Part shown: positions 43,951 to 56,559 of the stretch, piece by piece
How positions within the stretch are numbered: the first letter of the stretch is position 1
Layout: each line of letters opens with the position of its first letter
NCBI GenBank assembly: GCA_002205965.3
Contig: NADL03000650.1
Location: 558,001-622,000, forward strand
Direction: 5' to 3'
DNA: 64,000 bases
Origin: Kappaphycus alvarezii
Taxonomy: Eukaryota; Rhodophyta; Florideophyceae; Gigartinales; Solieriaceae
The notes under the pieces: model-generated
The model's database searches: none
The model's input: the letters and a program-made list of their open reading frames with translations, nothing else
Told to the model about the DNA's origin: nothing
Position numbers and translations under genes: made by a program

Positions 43951-46900
43951 CAAGGCGTTACGAGCAGGGCCTGTATGTGAAAGCGTGCAGAGCCAACCTC
44001 AGCTTACGGCTAACCGATGTGCCCAGATACATCTTGTGCAACTAACAGTACCAGTACCGAGAGGGGCAACGCAAGCATGCAAGTGAGTCACATCGGCACG
44101 CCTGGGGTAGGCCGAAGCAGCCGTTGCCCCCGGCTTGCTCATAGATCTGAGGTGGGAGAGAAGCTCTTAGACGGTCTCTGCTGTAATGATGGACAGCCGA
44201 GTGGAAATCGATGAGGAAAGTGGAGGGGGCGATCGGCGAATTGCTCGAGGACTTTGGATCAAAGCAATGTTCGAGGATCTACCTATTTGTGTCTTGCCGT
44301 GCAGGGGCGCGAATGGCCAGACGAATGTATTTGCAAAGTTGGTAGTGTGGGCTCGCCCTCACTCCTAACCTGGGGTCCAACTCGGAAATACTCTTTAATA
44401 AGGAAGTACACCGGCTACTAGCCCTCGATTTAATCCAGAAGCCCCCCGACCAAAACCCATAACAATTGCCAGCAATGCAGAAGAAAACGGGAGAAGAGGG
44501 GAGAAGAGAGGGGAACACACATGTATGACGTGTGCAGGGCTGTAGGATCGAAGGGGCAATTTTTGTCTCGAAACGTGTCCACGTGTCAGTTTGTCCAGCT
44601 AGAACCCCTGGCGACAACGGAGGTGGGGTCGATTTGTACACTCCCCGAAAACAGCCCAAAAATAACGATTTTTAGATCTCCAAATAGCCCAAGAAGATCT
44701 TTGTCGAACCGATCGACCTCAAGCTTTTTTGGAATCCCCATACTTGATGTGGAGCTTCCGCGGCTTTCTGTTCGCCCAATTTCGCAGGATCGGCGAATTT
44801 GGACGTTTCGAGATCTCCCTAGGGGTAGCCTACTTTCCTTATAAGCCAATGAAGACGCTTTTTCTGGAGAGAGATGAGAGAAAAACGCAACCCGCACCCC
44901 AGAAGGCGTGTTATCTCGCCCGCGCTGCAACAGGGGAGAAGTTTGATCTTTTTCAACCGACACCCCGAGAACGGGATACTGTTGTACAGAGCCGGAGTGC
45001 AGTCGGCAGTGACCTAAGCGACGTTATCGGGAAGCACGACAAGACGGCTGCCCCGTCCGCAGTGGGAAAGTGAGAAACCCCTGTCCCATCCCGATTCCTA
45101 CAAAACGCGTGTAAACTGCATCGCTCAGGCGCCGTGTTACCATGACAACCTGTCAGCAGCCGCCCTGCACATAAGCTCGTGCTTGTGCTAGTCTCTGGTT
45201 CGCTTTCCCTCTCTTTACTCAATAAAAGGGAACTGTATTACTCAATGCGCCCTTAGGCGCTAGTGAATTCATGAGGCCGTATTTTACAGAACACGTGCAC
45301 TCTTTGGAACCATCTGATATGCCCTAAATTTGCACCCTCTAACAAAATCTAGAAGAGGACCTATTTCGGATACAGTATCTGAATTTGCAAGATATTTTTT
45401 ACAATATCTGAATTTGAGAAATTTTTTTGATTTAGATGAGTTTGGCAAATTCGAGGGTTGATTTTTTACTTTATGACATGTTGGCATTAGCAGATGTCAG
45501 TACACGCCAACGTTCTGAGTGACACCACTAGTGATTCTGAGAAATCTATATAATAGCCGCTTCAATTCCCACCCCTGCTCGACACTTAGAAATTTATTTT
45601 AAATAAATATCTTCTACTTGTCCATCTCGTTCACACGATTCCCTCTAATGCATTTTATGGTACTTAGTATGATTTTTTGAGACTTTATGGTTAGCCAAAA
45701 AGTCTATATAAGTTGAGTAAACTGATTCCTCTTGGAGAGGTCAAGCAAGTTGGCAGACAACTTGAAGTCAAGTCCCAAATGGCTAGAAAGCTGAGAGTCA
45801 GCTCCAGACCCAAAAACTGTTTTCTTACGCTGAAAGCAGAGCATAGGTGGTAGATCCTGCTTCTTTCATACTATCTTGTAGCCTCTCGGTCCCCTTCTTT
45901 ATTAATCTCTTCTCGTCCCCACAATCATACCTCCGTAGCACTCTTGTTGCTTTCAACGCCTCCGTCTGGAGAAAAATGGCTCTGAGGATATCATCCTTGG
46001 CAGATTTATTCCCATCACTAACTATGCAGGCCGTCGTGAAACTTCAGTACGCACAGATCTCTTCTCATAATTTGCTTAACTGACTCGGCCTATGCAAGCC
46101 AGGTTACTTACTACAGGTTGCGCCGCCATCGTTCAAAATACGAGCAGCAAATTACTTCGACAAAATGACCGAAAATGAATCCAGAGAGCTAGCAGGAGAC
46201 TTCCATGAAATTTCAGTCTTTACAACGCTACAATTTCGTGGTTTGTGGGGTGCATAATAGTTAATCGATGGTTGAACTGTTGGTTGATGCTTCCGATAAA
46301 CAAGCAGAAGCATCAGACCAGGGTTTATATAGAAAAAGTACTCAACACCAGCTAAGATAAATTGTAAGCAAGCGGTATTGAATTCAGAGGTATTCTAGAA
46401 AAATCGACCATAGTGGTATCAAACTACAAGATCCTGAAGGCTCAGGTAGCAGACATCAGTGATACGGACAGCACTAAACATCATGGCAAAGTCTCATTAG
46501 TCCCATTGGCAAGGAGGCATTAAGTTGCTGATTGGTGGGGTACGAAATGTTTCTAGAACCACCCGAGATAGCCACGATGGCTCCATGTAATTGGCTTGGC
46601 ACAAAGTGGTATGATCTTGTGTTTTACACTGGTGCGTGGGTCCAGTGCACAAGTTGCACTGATGTCTTCTTACAGTGTAATCCTTCGTACAGGTTACTGG
46701 AGGGATACTGTCAGGGTATTTGGGGTGATTTATGGGCATAATCGCTACATTCCCGCTCCAATGGATCAAGGACGAGAAGCTAACGCATGGAATCGGCCTT
46801 ACATCAACCAGGGATATTGCTGCAAACGCCTGTACCGCTTCTAGCACTCAAACGAAGAAGCTATGTGAGCGATGTCTACCGTTTGCAGAGACGGACTTGA

Positions 46901-48290
46901 AAAATACCACGAAGCCGAAACGTCACTCACCCTACAGAAATCATCTTGCCACCCTGCCGACAGTCTTCCTTTAAGTATTTTCTGCTCTAACCACCCGTCG
47001 TAAAAGAAACTGACTGATGCAGTCCACGCCGCAGTATATGTAGAGCTTCCCTTGGGCAACTTCCGCACACAAGCCTTACGGCACACGCAAGCCCTATGGG
47101 TCTCAATGAACATCCAGGGAGCCAAGGAACGGGTCTACTGTCCATTGGCCTAGAAGGATTTCCATTTAGCGTCTATCTACCGAGTATAGCGATTTGGATA
47201 GATGCAACTTGCCCGCCCGGATGAGGAAAAGGCCTTCGATGCAATGCCAAAGGGGGATGAAGGGATAATGGCACTCCGAGCCACGCTGTTGCTATGGGTG
47301 CAAGGACTGTCTTTTATGTAAAATGGCTCTCGGCTTAGGTAGTTACGTCTCAGACCGCAATGGAAAAACGTGATCCCAGTCTTACTGCTGAGTAAAACTG
47401 CTCCCTCCCGCTTTGAAATGCCATAAGGGGGTATGCAAGACATTTATGGATCAGAATGGTAACCACGCGCTGTGCTGTGCCCATGGATCTACCCGTGGGT
47501 GGCGGCATGACTCGCGAACGGGGCTGTTTATCACAAACCTCTCCAAAGCCGCCCGGCACCCTGTCCTCTAGCCCCCAAATCGTGACCATGAAGTTCGCCT
47601 AGACATCAATGGGCTTGGAGATAGCGGGGAGTAACTGTCATCCATCCCTTGACCACCGCCCGCCTCCTCTTCCTTGCACGACGCCTGCTCATGCCCGTTT
47701 ACCATCCCCAACTTGAAAAGGATACTCGCTTTGCCGAACTAATCCGAGCAAAGGGTCCTGGGATCGCTTCATTGACCTTCCACTCTCCACATGGGGGGGC
47801 TCGCACCCAGCTGCTCGGGACTTCGCCAACCGGGTTGCGACTGGCATTGTCGAACGTGCAGCTGTTACGATTGCTGAGGCGCATCAGACACTGTTCGCGC
47901 GTCAAGAGGCGACACTCGTCCAGAATAACGCCAGTTTTTGTTGGAAGGGGTTTTGAGCGAATCTACATGCCACAGAAAGTATGCTCTAGAGAACCTCCGT
48001 TCTCATGGCGTATCAGTTGCTATGCAAATTATACCTCGTCTCCGTAAACTCTAGCTCTACCATATGTACTTGCCATTGATCCTTCACAGTAAACGATTCT
48101 ATTTTCCTCTATGGGCCCTGGTGGGTTTACTATTTACTGAATACCTCCACAAGGGGCCTTTAGCGGGCCATGAGGTTGCACGGCCGCCGAATGAGCGAGG
48201 CACAGCTGAGGGAGTGTAAATACGGGGTTAAGGGGGTAGATTATATGTTGAGCCGAAAGCCGCGGCGGGTATCCTTGTGAATTGCGGGAT
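43951..48290. other. Region without a recognised gene
   Basis: Several frames of 60-130 aa exist on both strands (for example 44586-44963 minus, 46497-46847 minus, 47649-48047 plus), but none shows a domain I know. 44.4-45.25 kb is GC-richer and ends in ctttactcaataaaaggg, a possible polyadenylation signal (45221), so a worn LTR or a gene end may lie there. The 46.5-47.6 kb minus frames look like decayed transposon coding sequence but without diagnostic motifs. Confidence 0.35.
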
Positions 48291-48308
48291 GTGTACAGTA
48301 CTACAGTA

Positions 48309-49855
48309 CAGAGCGCGACAAAAACATAGCCCACCCCTACTTTTGGGGCATGTTTCCCTTAAAACTTCCATTTAAAAGAAAATCTGACCATTCTTATTTA
48401 ATTTTGATGCTGGCTCACCCAGCCCTTAAACTGCTTTAAAGAAGGCAAGTTATTTCTTAATTTTTGTTAAAAAGGCTACCTTGGTTGCTGACAAAAAGAT
48501 AGCACCTCAGTCCAGCCTACCTAGTTTAGAGCAAACAAAGATGCCTTTAGTAGTCTGTCTTCTTCCCTTCTTTTCTAAGACTTGCTTACACGGTTGGGCA
48601 TACTTCTAGGCAAATTTTGAAGGTAGTCTGTCGAAATAATCTCCCATTCCTCAAGGACGATATTTCTGAGTTCTCCAAGATCCGAAAACTGTCTGCCATT
48701 CGCGTAAACCTTCCGCGCGTGTAAGCCCCAAACGTTCTCCATCGGATTGAGGTCTGGACTTTTAGCGGGCCATACCATAACCTTAATTTTCTTGTCTTTA
48801 AGCCACGGCTTCGTCAACTTCGCTGAGTGTATGGATGCGATATGTTTTTAAAACTGCCATATTAAACGGGTGCTTTGCGGCAGAAAAAAGGAGCAAATAG
48901 TCTTGCAACGTCTTTGTGTACATCACTGCGTTCTATTTACCCGACACAATAGCCAAATGTGACTTAACCGCCTCCGAAAAAGCACACACACCATCAAAGA
49001 ACCCCTCCTCCATCTGCTGTTTCGATAAAACTGTTTCGTTGCCACGTAAATCATGACAGTAGGACTGGGGACCGTCAAGACCGTTCATATTGAATTTCTT
49101 CTCGTCAGAAAAGACGACTCTTGCCCAGTCTTGAGGACGATAGGAAGCGTGCTCAATGGCCCAGTCCAAGCGTTTGGTAACCTGCTGAGATGTGAGTGGA
49201 GGATACAGCTTAACCTTATTGTAATTTCATAAAATGGGATCGGGACAGTACGCGGAGATTGGTTTGCTTCGAAACGGTGAGTTCAAGGGACTTATGAACG
49301 TCTCCCGCCGTCATATTGGAATTCATTGCCTCCTTATGATTCAGCGTTCTGTCGCGGCCGTCAATTTTCGGGGCCTCCCTGGTAATTTCTTCTTTCCATA
49401 GCCGTCCTTGTCTTTCAGGAATGCTGCTACAACCTTTCGAGACCGCTTTAGCTTCACGGCAATCGACTTAACAGTCTATTTGGCGTCTGAGTATGCGGAA
49501 ATCTCGGCACGTTTGATTTCATTCAACTGTCGGCCCTTGCCCATTGTGGGATTGCTGAAAAATTGATCCAGTCTCTCGAAGAGGGTCGCCAGGATGTCCT
49601 GCCAAAGATATGGGGCGACTGTGCCTTGTATTTTGGCGCAAACTTGGTGTTACGATCGAATGGGCTATCATTTTGTCAGCCATCGATGTAGCCTTTTTCA
49701 AAAAATATAGAAATAACAGCTTTGAGAAGGAATCCTTTCAAGGGCATAGTCAACATCAAAAATAAATAAGACTGGTCGGTTTTTCTTTTTAAATGGAGGG
49801 TTTTTAAGGAAATATGCTCCAAAGTAGGGGTGGGCTATGTTTTTGTCGCGCACTG
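48309..49855 (-). mobile_element. Tc1/mariner element with long inverted repeats
   Basis: 1547 bp. The ends read cag(a/t)gcgcgacaaaaacata inward from both sides, flanked by the TA duplication (48307-48308 and 49856-49857) expected for Tc1/mariner. The inverted repeats are unusually long, about 195 bp (48309-48503 against 49664-49855), imperfect, and reach into the transposase leader. The transposase lies between them on the minus strand. The element sits in a TACAG/CTGTA-rich stretch, which offers many TA sites. Confidence 0.9.
48575..49544 (-). pseudogene. Tc1/mariner transposase pseudogene
   Basis: It starts MGKGRQLNEIKRAEISAYSD at 49544 (helix-turn-helix part), followed by a stop in place of one codon (SDAK, stop, TVKSIAVKLKRS). 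A linker with KKLPGRPRKL-like residues comes next. The DDE core has WARVVFSDEKKFN (first Asp) at 48933-49169 and VWPAKSPDLNPMENVWGLHA (third catalytic Glu) at 48575-48817. The place of the second Asp, normally QDNA before the HSAKLT stretch, reads as a stop and unrelated residues (HIASIHSAKLT). The enzyme is therefore dead on at least two counts. Confidence 0.87.
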
Positions 49856-49885
49856 TAATGGAGGTCAAAGCCGAAGCGCTGCCAA

Positions 49886-50165
49886 TACTGAACGGTACTA
49901 TACTGTACTGCACTGTACTGTACGCACTTCCCCAGGGCCCCTGGAGACCAGGGAGCAAGGGCGACCAGAGGGCACTGACCACTACTATTGATAGTATGTA
50001 GCTACCGTACAGTAGTAGCGGGCACTGGCGACCAGGGGGCCCTGGTAGTTCCAATACTGTATACAGTACAGTACAGTACTGTATGCACTACAAACATAGG
50101 GGCACTACGGTACACTACTGTACTGTACTGTATAATTGTGTGCAACAAGTACAGTACAGTACAAT
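49886..50165. repeat. TACAG/CTGTA field upstream of the racemase-like gene
   Basis: The densest cluster of the window: tactgtactgcactgtactg at 49901-49920, then cagtacagtacagtactgta and several further runs at 50050-50165, with strand switches that form palindromes. It separates the mariner element from the gene at 50500. Whether it has regulatory effect is not visible. Confidence 0.75.
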
Positions 50166-50499
50166 GTACCTTTGAAGGTATTACCAGTAACTACAATTTT
50201 TTCAAAATAGTGCTGGCTATCACTAACTGTAATGACAGGGCTTTCAGTGCGACAAAAAGACATGCAGTAATTTTACAGTAATTGATCCTCTTCGAATCGT
50301 TGATGTGGCTGCTTTGTGTTTGTCTTCCAAGCACGCTTTCGGGTATTCATCAATTCAAGCAAAACTGACGATCTCCCCCGACCGGAATGATTTGCTAGTT
50401 CTCCTCAGCCACTTTTAGAAGATACTGAATGCATTAAACTTCTTCCTACTTTCAACGACTTCCTTAACAGGCCGACTCAATCCACCGAGGGGCAAGGGT

Positions 50500-51537
50500 A
50501 TGATCATATGTGCTCCGAATCCAATCGTTTGTGACATGCCTCAATCACAGTTGGACGGAGCTGTGGAGGCCACTGGCGTATCCCTTGCGGACATTCGTCA
50601 AGCTCGGAATCGAATTTCATCTCATATTCATCGAACTCCTGTAATGACTTGTGTCTTGGCCGACAAATGGCTTAATGATTCCCAAGGGCTGACACGATTC
50701 CACTTCAAGGTAGAGTCTTTTCAGAAGACTGGGTCCTTTAAGTTTCGAGGTGCCTGTAACGCCCTGACTGCGCTCTCGGAAAACGGCGATATGCGCCCAG
50801 TAGTAACTCATTCATCTGGGAATCATGGGCAAGCATTAGCCAGCGCAGCGAAACTCTTGGACAGAACTGCATGGATAGTTGTACCGGAGACAGCGTCTCG
50901 TGCGAAAGTCGATGCATTAGACTCGTATGGCGCCAGGATTGTCCGTTGTAAAAGCACTTTCAAAGATCGCGCTCATGTCGCAGAGCGAGTTACATCTGAT
51001 GTGGGTGGGATCCTTATACATTCATTCCTTGATAAGAGAGTTGTATGTGGTCAGGGAACAGTGGGATTGGAGCTGCTTGAGCAAGTGCCATCGCTTGATG
51101 CCGTGATTGTGTCTATTGGTGGAGGTGGTCTGATTTCAGGAGTTTCAATCGCAATCAAATCGCAGTGCCCTCCGTTCGCATCATTGGCGCAGAACCAGAA
51201 AATGGAAATGCCGCCGCTAGGAGCATTGCTGCTGGTAAGTACTGTCCAATAGAAGGCAATGTTAACACAGTCGCAGATGGATTGAAGGCGAATGTTGGAA
51301 AGTTAGGGTGGCAAGTTGTACGGCGCTTGGTGGATGACGTGATCAGTGTCAGTGAACAAGACATTGTTGAAGCTACGAAATTTATCTGGCAGCGAATGAA
51401 ATTGGTTATTGAACCTAGTGCCGGCGTCGCAGTGGCTGCGGCCAGAAGCGATCGCTTCAGGCAGTGTGGGTTTAAGAATGTTGGCGTGATACTATGGTGG
51501 AAACGTGGATGTGGAAAAACTTCCTTGGAATTCATAG
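50500..51537 (+). CDS. Serine racemase / threonine dehydratase family enzyme, two frame breaks
   Basis: A fold-type II PLP enzyme. ESFQKTGSFKFRGACNAL holds the PLP lysine, HSSGNHGQALASAA the Asn/Ser that contacts the cofactor, and VSIGGGGLISGVSIAI the glycine phosphate loop. After a missing base near 51166 the frame goes on as VRIIGAEPENGNAAARSIAA, LVDDVISVSEQDIVEATKFI and MKLVIEPSAGVAVAAA. A second break near 51493 (two bases missing in tgtggtgg-like sequence) hides the usual GGNVD end; the stop is at 51535-51537. Corrected length would be 346 aa, near serine racemase (about 340), with no ACT domain as in biosynthetic threonine dehydratase. It would racemise or dehydrate L-serine. A later Met (50536) is also a possible start. 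Either a recent pseudogene or a gene with assembly indels. Confidence 0.85.
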
Positions 51538-52600
51538 AGGTCAGGATCAGGACTCTCATCTTTTCTATTATTGGTTCAAGTACTGAAACCCAAATTTTGT
51601 TGAAGCTACACTCTGCACTATCTGCTGGGGGCCTTGAGCCGGCTTTTTAGGGTAATTTCAGAGGTATTACTGCGCACCCTGTAGGATATTCCGGGCCACA
51701 ACCGACCATATCTTTCAAATATTAAATCACCCCACATTTTCCCCCTCTGCACCGAGTCCGTTCCCAAGGCCTGAAAATAACGAGTGTGCTTCGATGTTCG
51801 CGGAATATCCAAGCTACCTAGCTTATATTTGATATTATGAAGAGGTGGCTGGCAGGCCATGGGGCGAATCTGGCAAGAGTTACACCTGGCAGCAGTGCAA
51901 GCATTTGGGGTCTCATTTCGTGCCGACAAATAAGGCGGTTCAGTCACCATATCAAAGGCCGCAGTAGTCTCCGTTCGAGATTACAGACAGCAACAGGATG
52001 TCGGCGCACGAACCGGAACGCAGAGTGTTGGCGCAGTTCTCAATAACATCTGGCGACCATTTGAAGGGAGCACTCTCGTCTTTTTGCGGGGCAGTACTCC
52101 GATGATTCGTTGTTTCTCTTGTAACGTGAGGGTTTGTGTCATGTTGCCGGTTCGGAGAGATAATGTGAAACTGACGCGTTTTCCTGCCATTAGACTCACG
52201 TTGTTGCCACTGAAAGCAGTGCAACAGAAGCACCCTTAGAGCAAATACACATTGCCCAGAAAGGAACTGCCCCGAAACATCTGCTTTGGCAATCACCCCC
52301 TGCATTGCTTGCACGAAGCGGAAGGACGCTGCGTCACGACCGCCAGGTCATGCGATTTGGAATAGCAGCTCGACACCCAGTCGTGGGAACGCGAGAAGCG
52401 CTTCATCGCACAGACCCGACATCAGCAATTGGGCATCCGCAGCACAACTTCTTTGACGTCACTTTCATGAACCCCTTTGCACCCTCCCGCCGGAGAGTGC
52501 GCACTTTAACCCGCTGAGCTCACTTAATGCAGCTCGAAACGCGAAACTGAGGTGGGATTCCTTCATCGCGAATTCTGCCAAGCTTGTTCCATGTCCCCAT
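51538..52600. other. Short frames of unknown nature
   Basis: A minus-strand pair of overlapping frames (51952-52314, 51981-52199) contains LTLQEKQRIIGVLP, which resembles the start of a helix-turn-helix transposase, but nothing confirms it. No other feature is recognised. Confidence 0.3.
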
Positions 52601-54060
52601 CCCACCCTCAGCGGTTGGCATCCGGACGCCTATGCGCTGCTAAGCGACGTCGCACGCAATGTGCAGTAGGGACAATTGAGACATATGGAGCTTAAGGAGG
52701 TGTTCACTGTAAGGCAAAACACAGCGGCATCATGTCCAATGCTGCATGCTTCATGTCTGGTCTCCAGCCTGTCCTCTACGGTGATCTGCGCACGCTTTTG
52801 AACTCTGAGTCTGTAAGCTTGCATCCACTACGCTTAATGCGTTAGGGAACAACTCGCGTCAGTTTAGGAAATGAACCTACAGACCAAATATTAAACAGCA
52901 AGCTTTTCCCCTCGCATACCGTGCAATCGCCACAACACCATTCGCAACGTCGTCACCAGACATGTTTTCAAGCCCGCCGGTCTTGCGTGCCAACAGGAGG
53001 TTCCTTTGCTCCTCCGTGGTACTGCCCATCGCCCTGCTGATATCCTTTTTCAACTCTGTCCCCAGTCTACGGAGCCCTCCCGACAAACCGACGACATATG
53101 ACATTCGGTTCGATCCCGTTCGTCCCTGGCTCTCTGCACTATGCCGAGAGGAAGTTTGCTCGTGCTACAGAACTTGCCGACGGCGCCAAACTTCGGTCAC
53201 ATGGCCGCATGGTCCGTGACGCGCTCCTGTTGCCCTGCGATGTGGATCCTGCCTCAAGTGTCTAATGGCATTTTGTCCCCTTAGCTTTTCATAAACGCGG
53301 TGCCCTGTCCACCCGTTCGCGACAAGTTGTTGAAGATCGCGCCAAACATATCACGTTTCGGTCTGCGCCGGTTCAATGATGTCAAGGGACAAATTCTGCA
53401 GGGCCTCTGCTGCGCCATCTGATCCAGTGTTGCTACCACCATTCAGCGGCACGTCTTATGCAATGTGGTCCGTCATGATGCGCCGCCACCTGGGAGTTCG
53501 CGTCTTCGACGACACCACGCCCCTGCGATGCGCAGAATGCAGTAGGCTCATGGACGACCTGGGGGACCACGCATCCGACCTTTGCAACAAAGGCCTTGCT
53601 TGGGACAACCGGCACAAGGCTGTGTACCGTCTGCTAAGCAGGGAACTATTTTCGGCCGCGAAACTCGGCGTGCAATACGAGGTTCCACACCTCCTACCCG
53701 GACTGCACATACGCCCAGCTGACGTCCTTGTTACGAGGCCCCGGCGACGACGGACACCATTCCGCTCCCCTTTCGGTAGCGTACGACATTACGGTCATCT
53801 CCCCCTTCCAGAAGACAACTATGCACGTGGGAAGGCTGCGGGGGGTGGCCCTTGCAGCAGAAAAACGGAAGATGACTGACCTCGTAAGGAAAGTGGCAGC
53901 TGTCCCCAGAGAGGCACTCCCAGGACACTCACGACTCGGCTGGACAATTGTACCCCTAGGGTTCGATTCACGGGGATCCCCATCTGATGCTTCATCAAGA
54001 ATCATCGATGTGCACGCCGCAATTATCGGGACGCGCAGCGACAATTACCCCGGAACGGCG
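52600..54060 (+). pseudogene. R2-like non-LTR element fragment (RT end, zinc finger, endonuclease)
   Basis: Plus-strand frames give a possible RT remnant at 52620-52830 (AYALLSDVARNV, GVHCKAKHSGIMSNAACFMS). At 53376-53879 a frame reads PLRCAECSRLMDDLGDHASD, DNRHKAVYRLLSRELFS and IRPADVLVTRPRR: the Cys-His motif followed by the R-P-x-D motif of a restriction-like endonuclease. One shift later (53728-54159) come VAYDITVISPFQ, VGRLRGVALAAEKRKMTDLV and GHSRLGWTIVPLGFDSRGSP. Order and motifs match the copies at 7.8, 19.8 and 41.3 kb. It is broken and lacks most of the RT. Confidence 0.62.
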
Positions 54061-54464
54061 AAATGCCGCCTTTCCCAAAACTTACATGTAAGTTACGCTA
54101 TTTGGTCCACATGTGTCAATATAACAATGGTGTGGCGCCATGTTGGCGCACACGTGTAAGTCGTGTAGAAGCGGTGCTGACAGTGCTTTCTGTCAGCAAT
54201 CGAGAAAAAGCTGTGGCTTTAACACGCCGACTCTCCCGCCTTGCCCATCGGGAGAAAAGGGAGAAGGAAAAAGGATTTGTATAACGACATTATCGTAGTG
54301 CTAGCCGCATGATCTTCGCTCTGGGCGCCTTCTCCTCCCAATAAAGCTTCCCCCCATTTTAACTTACCCTCAACAACCACTATCGCGAATGTGCGTTGTA
54401 ACTCCCTTGTGAATATTGGTAAGTTCTACGACAATCCGGATTCGGGGCTTAATAAATAGTCACT

Positions 54465-54833
54465 ATGCCGTTGTCTAGGAACCTGTTCAGGTCAAAAGCC
54501 GATCGGCTGAAAAAGAAAATTGAAACAACGTCATATACCGATGAGACCTCGCTAGCACTACTGGATACTACACGAACAGTGTTCGCTATCTTCATGGATT
54601 CAGACACTATTACTGGGTCATCTACGGAAGGCGTCGCATTGTCTGTCACCTTACCGGATCCCCAGGATGTAAAAGATCTGGATAGCAGTATGCCTGCATC
54701 CCCAAATGAGATATTTACTGAGAGTTTCTTTAGCAGACCTCCATTTGCACTGGACACACTCTACGAGACCGTTGATCTCTTTGGTAGTGCCGATGTGCCG
54801 GAAGACTACCACAATGCTCTTAACCTCGCGTAA
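54465..54833 (+). CDS. Hypothetical protein, 122 aa
   Basis: A single uninterrupted plus-strand frame starting MPLSRNLFRSKADRLKKKIE, Asp/Ser/Thr-rich, with no signal peptide, membrane segment or known motif. It lies between the R2-like fragment and the second Copia element. It could be the last piece of a host gene or a gag-like leader of Copia B. The antisense strand is also partly open, so a chance frame is possible. Confidence 0.3.
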   Translation: MPLSRNLFRSKADRLKKKIETTSYTDETSLALLDTTRTVFAIFMDSDTITGSSTEGVALSVTLPDPQDVKDLDSSMPASPNEIFTESFFSRPPFALDTLYETVDLFGSADVPEDYHNALNLA

Positions 54834-55159
54834 GTGGACCGCAAGAACCGTAGAATTACTCTACATATATGGTTATGCTATACTATTGAGGTTTAAACCT
54901 CCTTTTGTATCTCAATTATACAAGCCTTCAAGCGTTCAAGGGGATCAACAAATCCAATTGTATCCGGTGTCAACACGCATGGTGAAAATCGTTTCGGTGA
55001 TACCCAGGGACTGCATTTAAACATGTCAACTGTAACCCCAGGCGCAAGAAATAAAAAAGTACCGTCAATTGGTCCCCTATGGTCACTAAATATATAAAAA
55101 AACAATAACCATGCCGTATTTGCGCAAAAAGAAGCTGAAATTTAGTTCAACGCTCAAAA

Positions 55160-56293
55160 ATGGCCGGACCAAGTAACAATATTGCTGGATATCCATCTGT
55201 GCCGACTCAGCTCCTCTCTTTACCGCAGTCAATTACGCCTTTTAACCATCAAAAAACACAATCGCTGACCTTGATGGATAATGTTCAGTCCAGTTATGGG
55301 TTTGATGACCCTAAAAGGGCTAATTATGCGATGCAAATTGATGAGACACTCAAAGTTCAATGGCTACATTAAGCAAGATATTAAGGAGACGATCAAGCTC
55401 TATGACATCTGCTCTCGTCAATACTCCCTTTCAGAACACCAAAAAGCGACTTCTTCATACACGCTTTGAAGGTTCTGCTCGCCGTTTCTTTATGGAAAGG
55501 ACATTCCCAACGTTACGTTCCGCACTATGTGCGAAATAATGAAAAAAGAGTATAAAAGTAATTCAAGAAAACTTCAACTAAAGCCTACGCTCGAGATGAT
55601 CAGGCTCCGTACGTTCATGCAACAGCATGACATTCAGGATATGACTCAAGGCCTTGCAAAAATTATTGAAACACATCAACGAGCTTGCTCCGCAGTGCTC
55701 TGAAGGTTTCCAATCTGATGCGAGCTAGGTCGACTATCTTCGCCGTGCAGTTGCCGAGTATCAAGAGTGGTCTAAGATACCAATCTCGAATATCACCTCC
55801 CAAAATTACACGTTCAATGTTTTCGCAACGCCGTTGCACGAATCAATACAGGACGTAAAGCAGATTTCCCAGCTGTCCAGCACTTCTTTTCCCAACATAG
55901 GCCATATACAGGACGAAGCGGGAGCGTGTGATACACATCCCATGCGCTAAGGACGCACGACAAAGAAGGTACATTGGAGAGATGGTAAGGGCTACAAGGG
56001 CACTAAAGGACCCACTCAGGGAAAAAATATACTCAGCGAAGTCCTTTCACGAGGCACGACGTCGCGGGGAGTGTGTACGTTGTAGAGAGCCATGGAGCAA
56101 GACGCATAAGTGTAAAGCTAACGCAACGCTTCTTCACACACAGAGTCGGCTCCTACAAGGCATCTCACCTATACAAATTATCGCAGATCTCATCAGTGAG
56201 CATGAAAAGGGTATGGAGCAGCCAGATGAAACCCAACCTATGAATCGATTGACTCCAGGGCGAAGACAGCTCGCCCATTCATGTCCATATTGA
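55160..56293 (+). pseudogene. Copia B Gag
   Basis: It starts MAGPSNNIAGYPSVPTQLLS at 55160, then the frame breaks several times through 55400-55920. The C-terminal part at 55928-56293 has a zinc-knuckle-like CVRCREPWSKTHKC after a basic helix (EKIYSAKSFHEARRRGE). The spacing C-X2-C-X7-H-X-C differs from the standard CCHC. Confidence 0.6.
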
Positions 56294-56559
56294 CTAAAGA
56301 TTCAGAAGATTCAGATTCTGATAATGACTTGCTGGTTACAGCCGGACATGCTGAGGCGGTGGACGAAAACGAATAAAGTATGTATATACATACGCTGAAT
56401 GCATTGATGCAAGGCCCGGAGGATTTTCGATATGGCGACAAGAGCAGTAAATGCTGGTTCTAACCGCCGAAAAAAAACGAAACGAAAGCAAAGCCAGGAA
56501 GGTATGGCAATGGATGACATATGTGCTGCCGATCTTCAACGAGAGGTGCAAAATCTTCG

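Noticed and set aside
44586-45250. GC-rich block with AATAAA as an LTR
   Set aside because: No second copy or target duplication was found in the window, so it stays unassigned.
51952-52314. Minus-strand frame as a transposase
   Set aside because: Only a short helix-turn-helix-like start (LTLQEKQRIIGVLP) is visible; too little to name a family.
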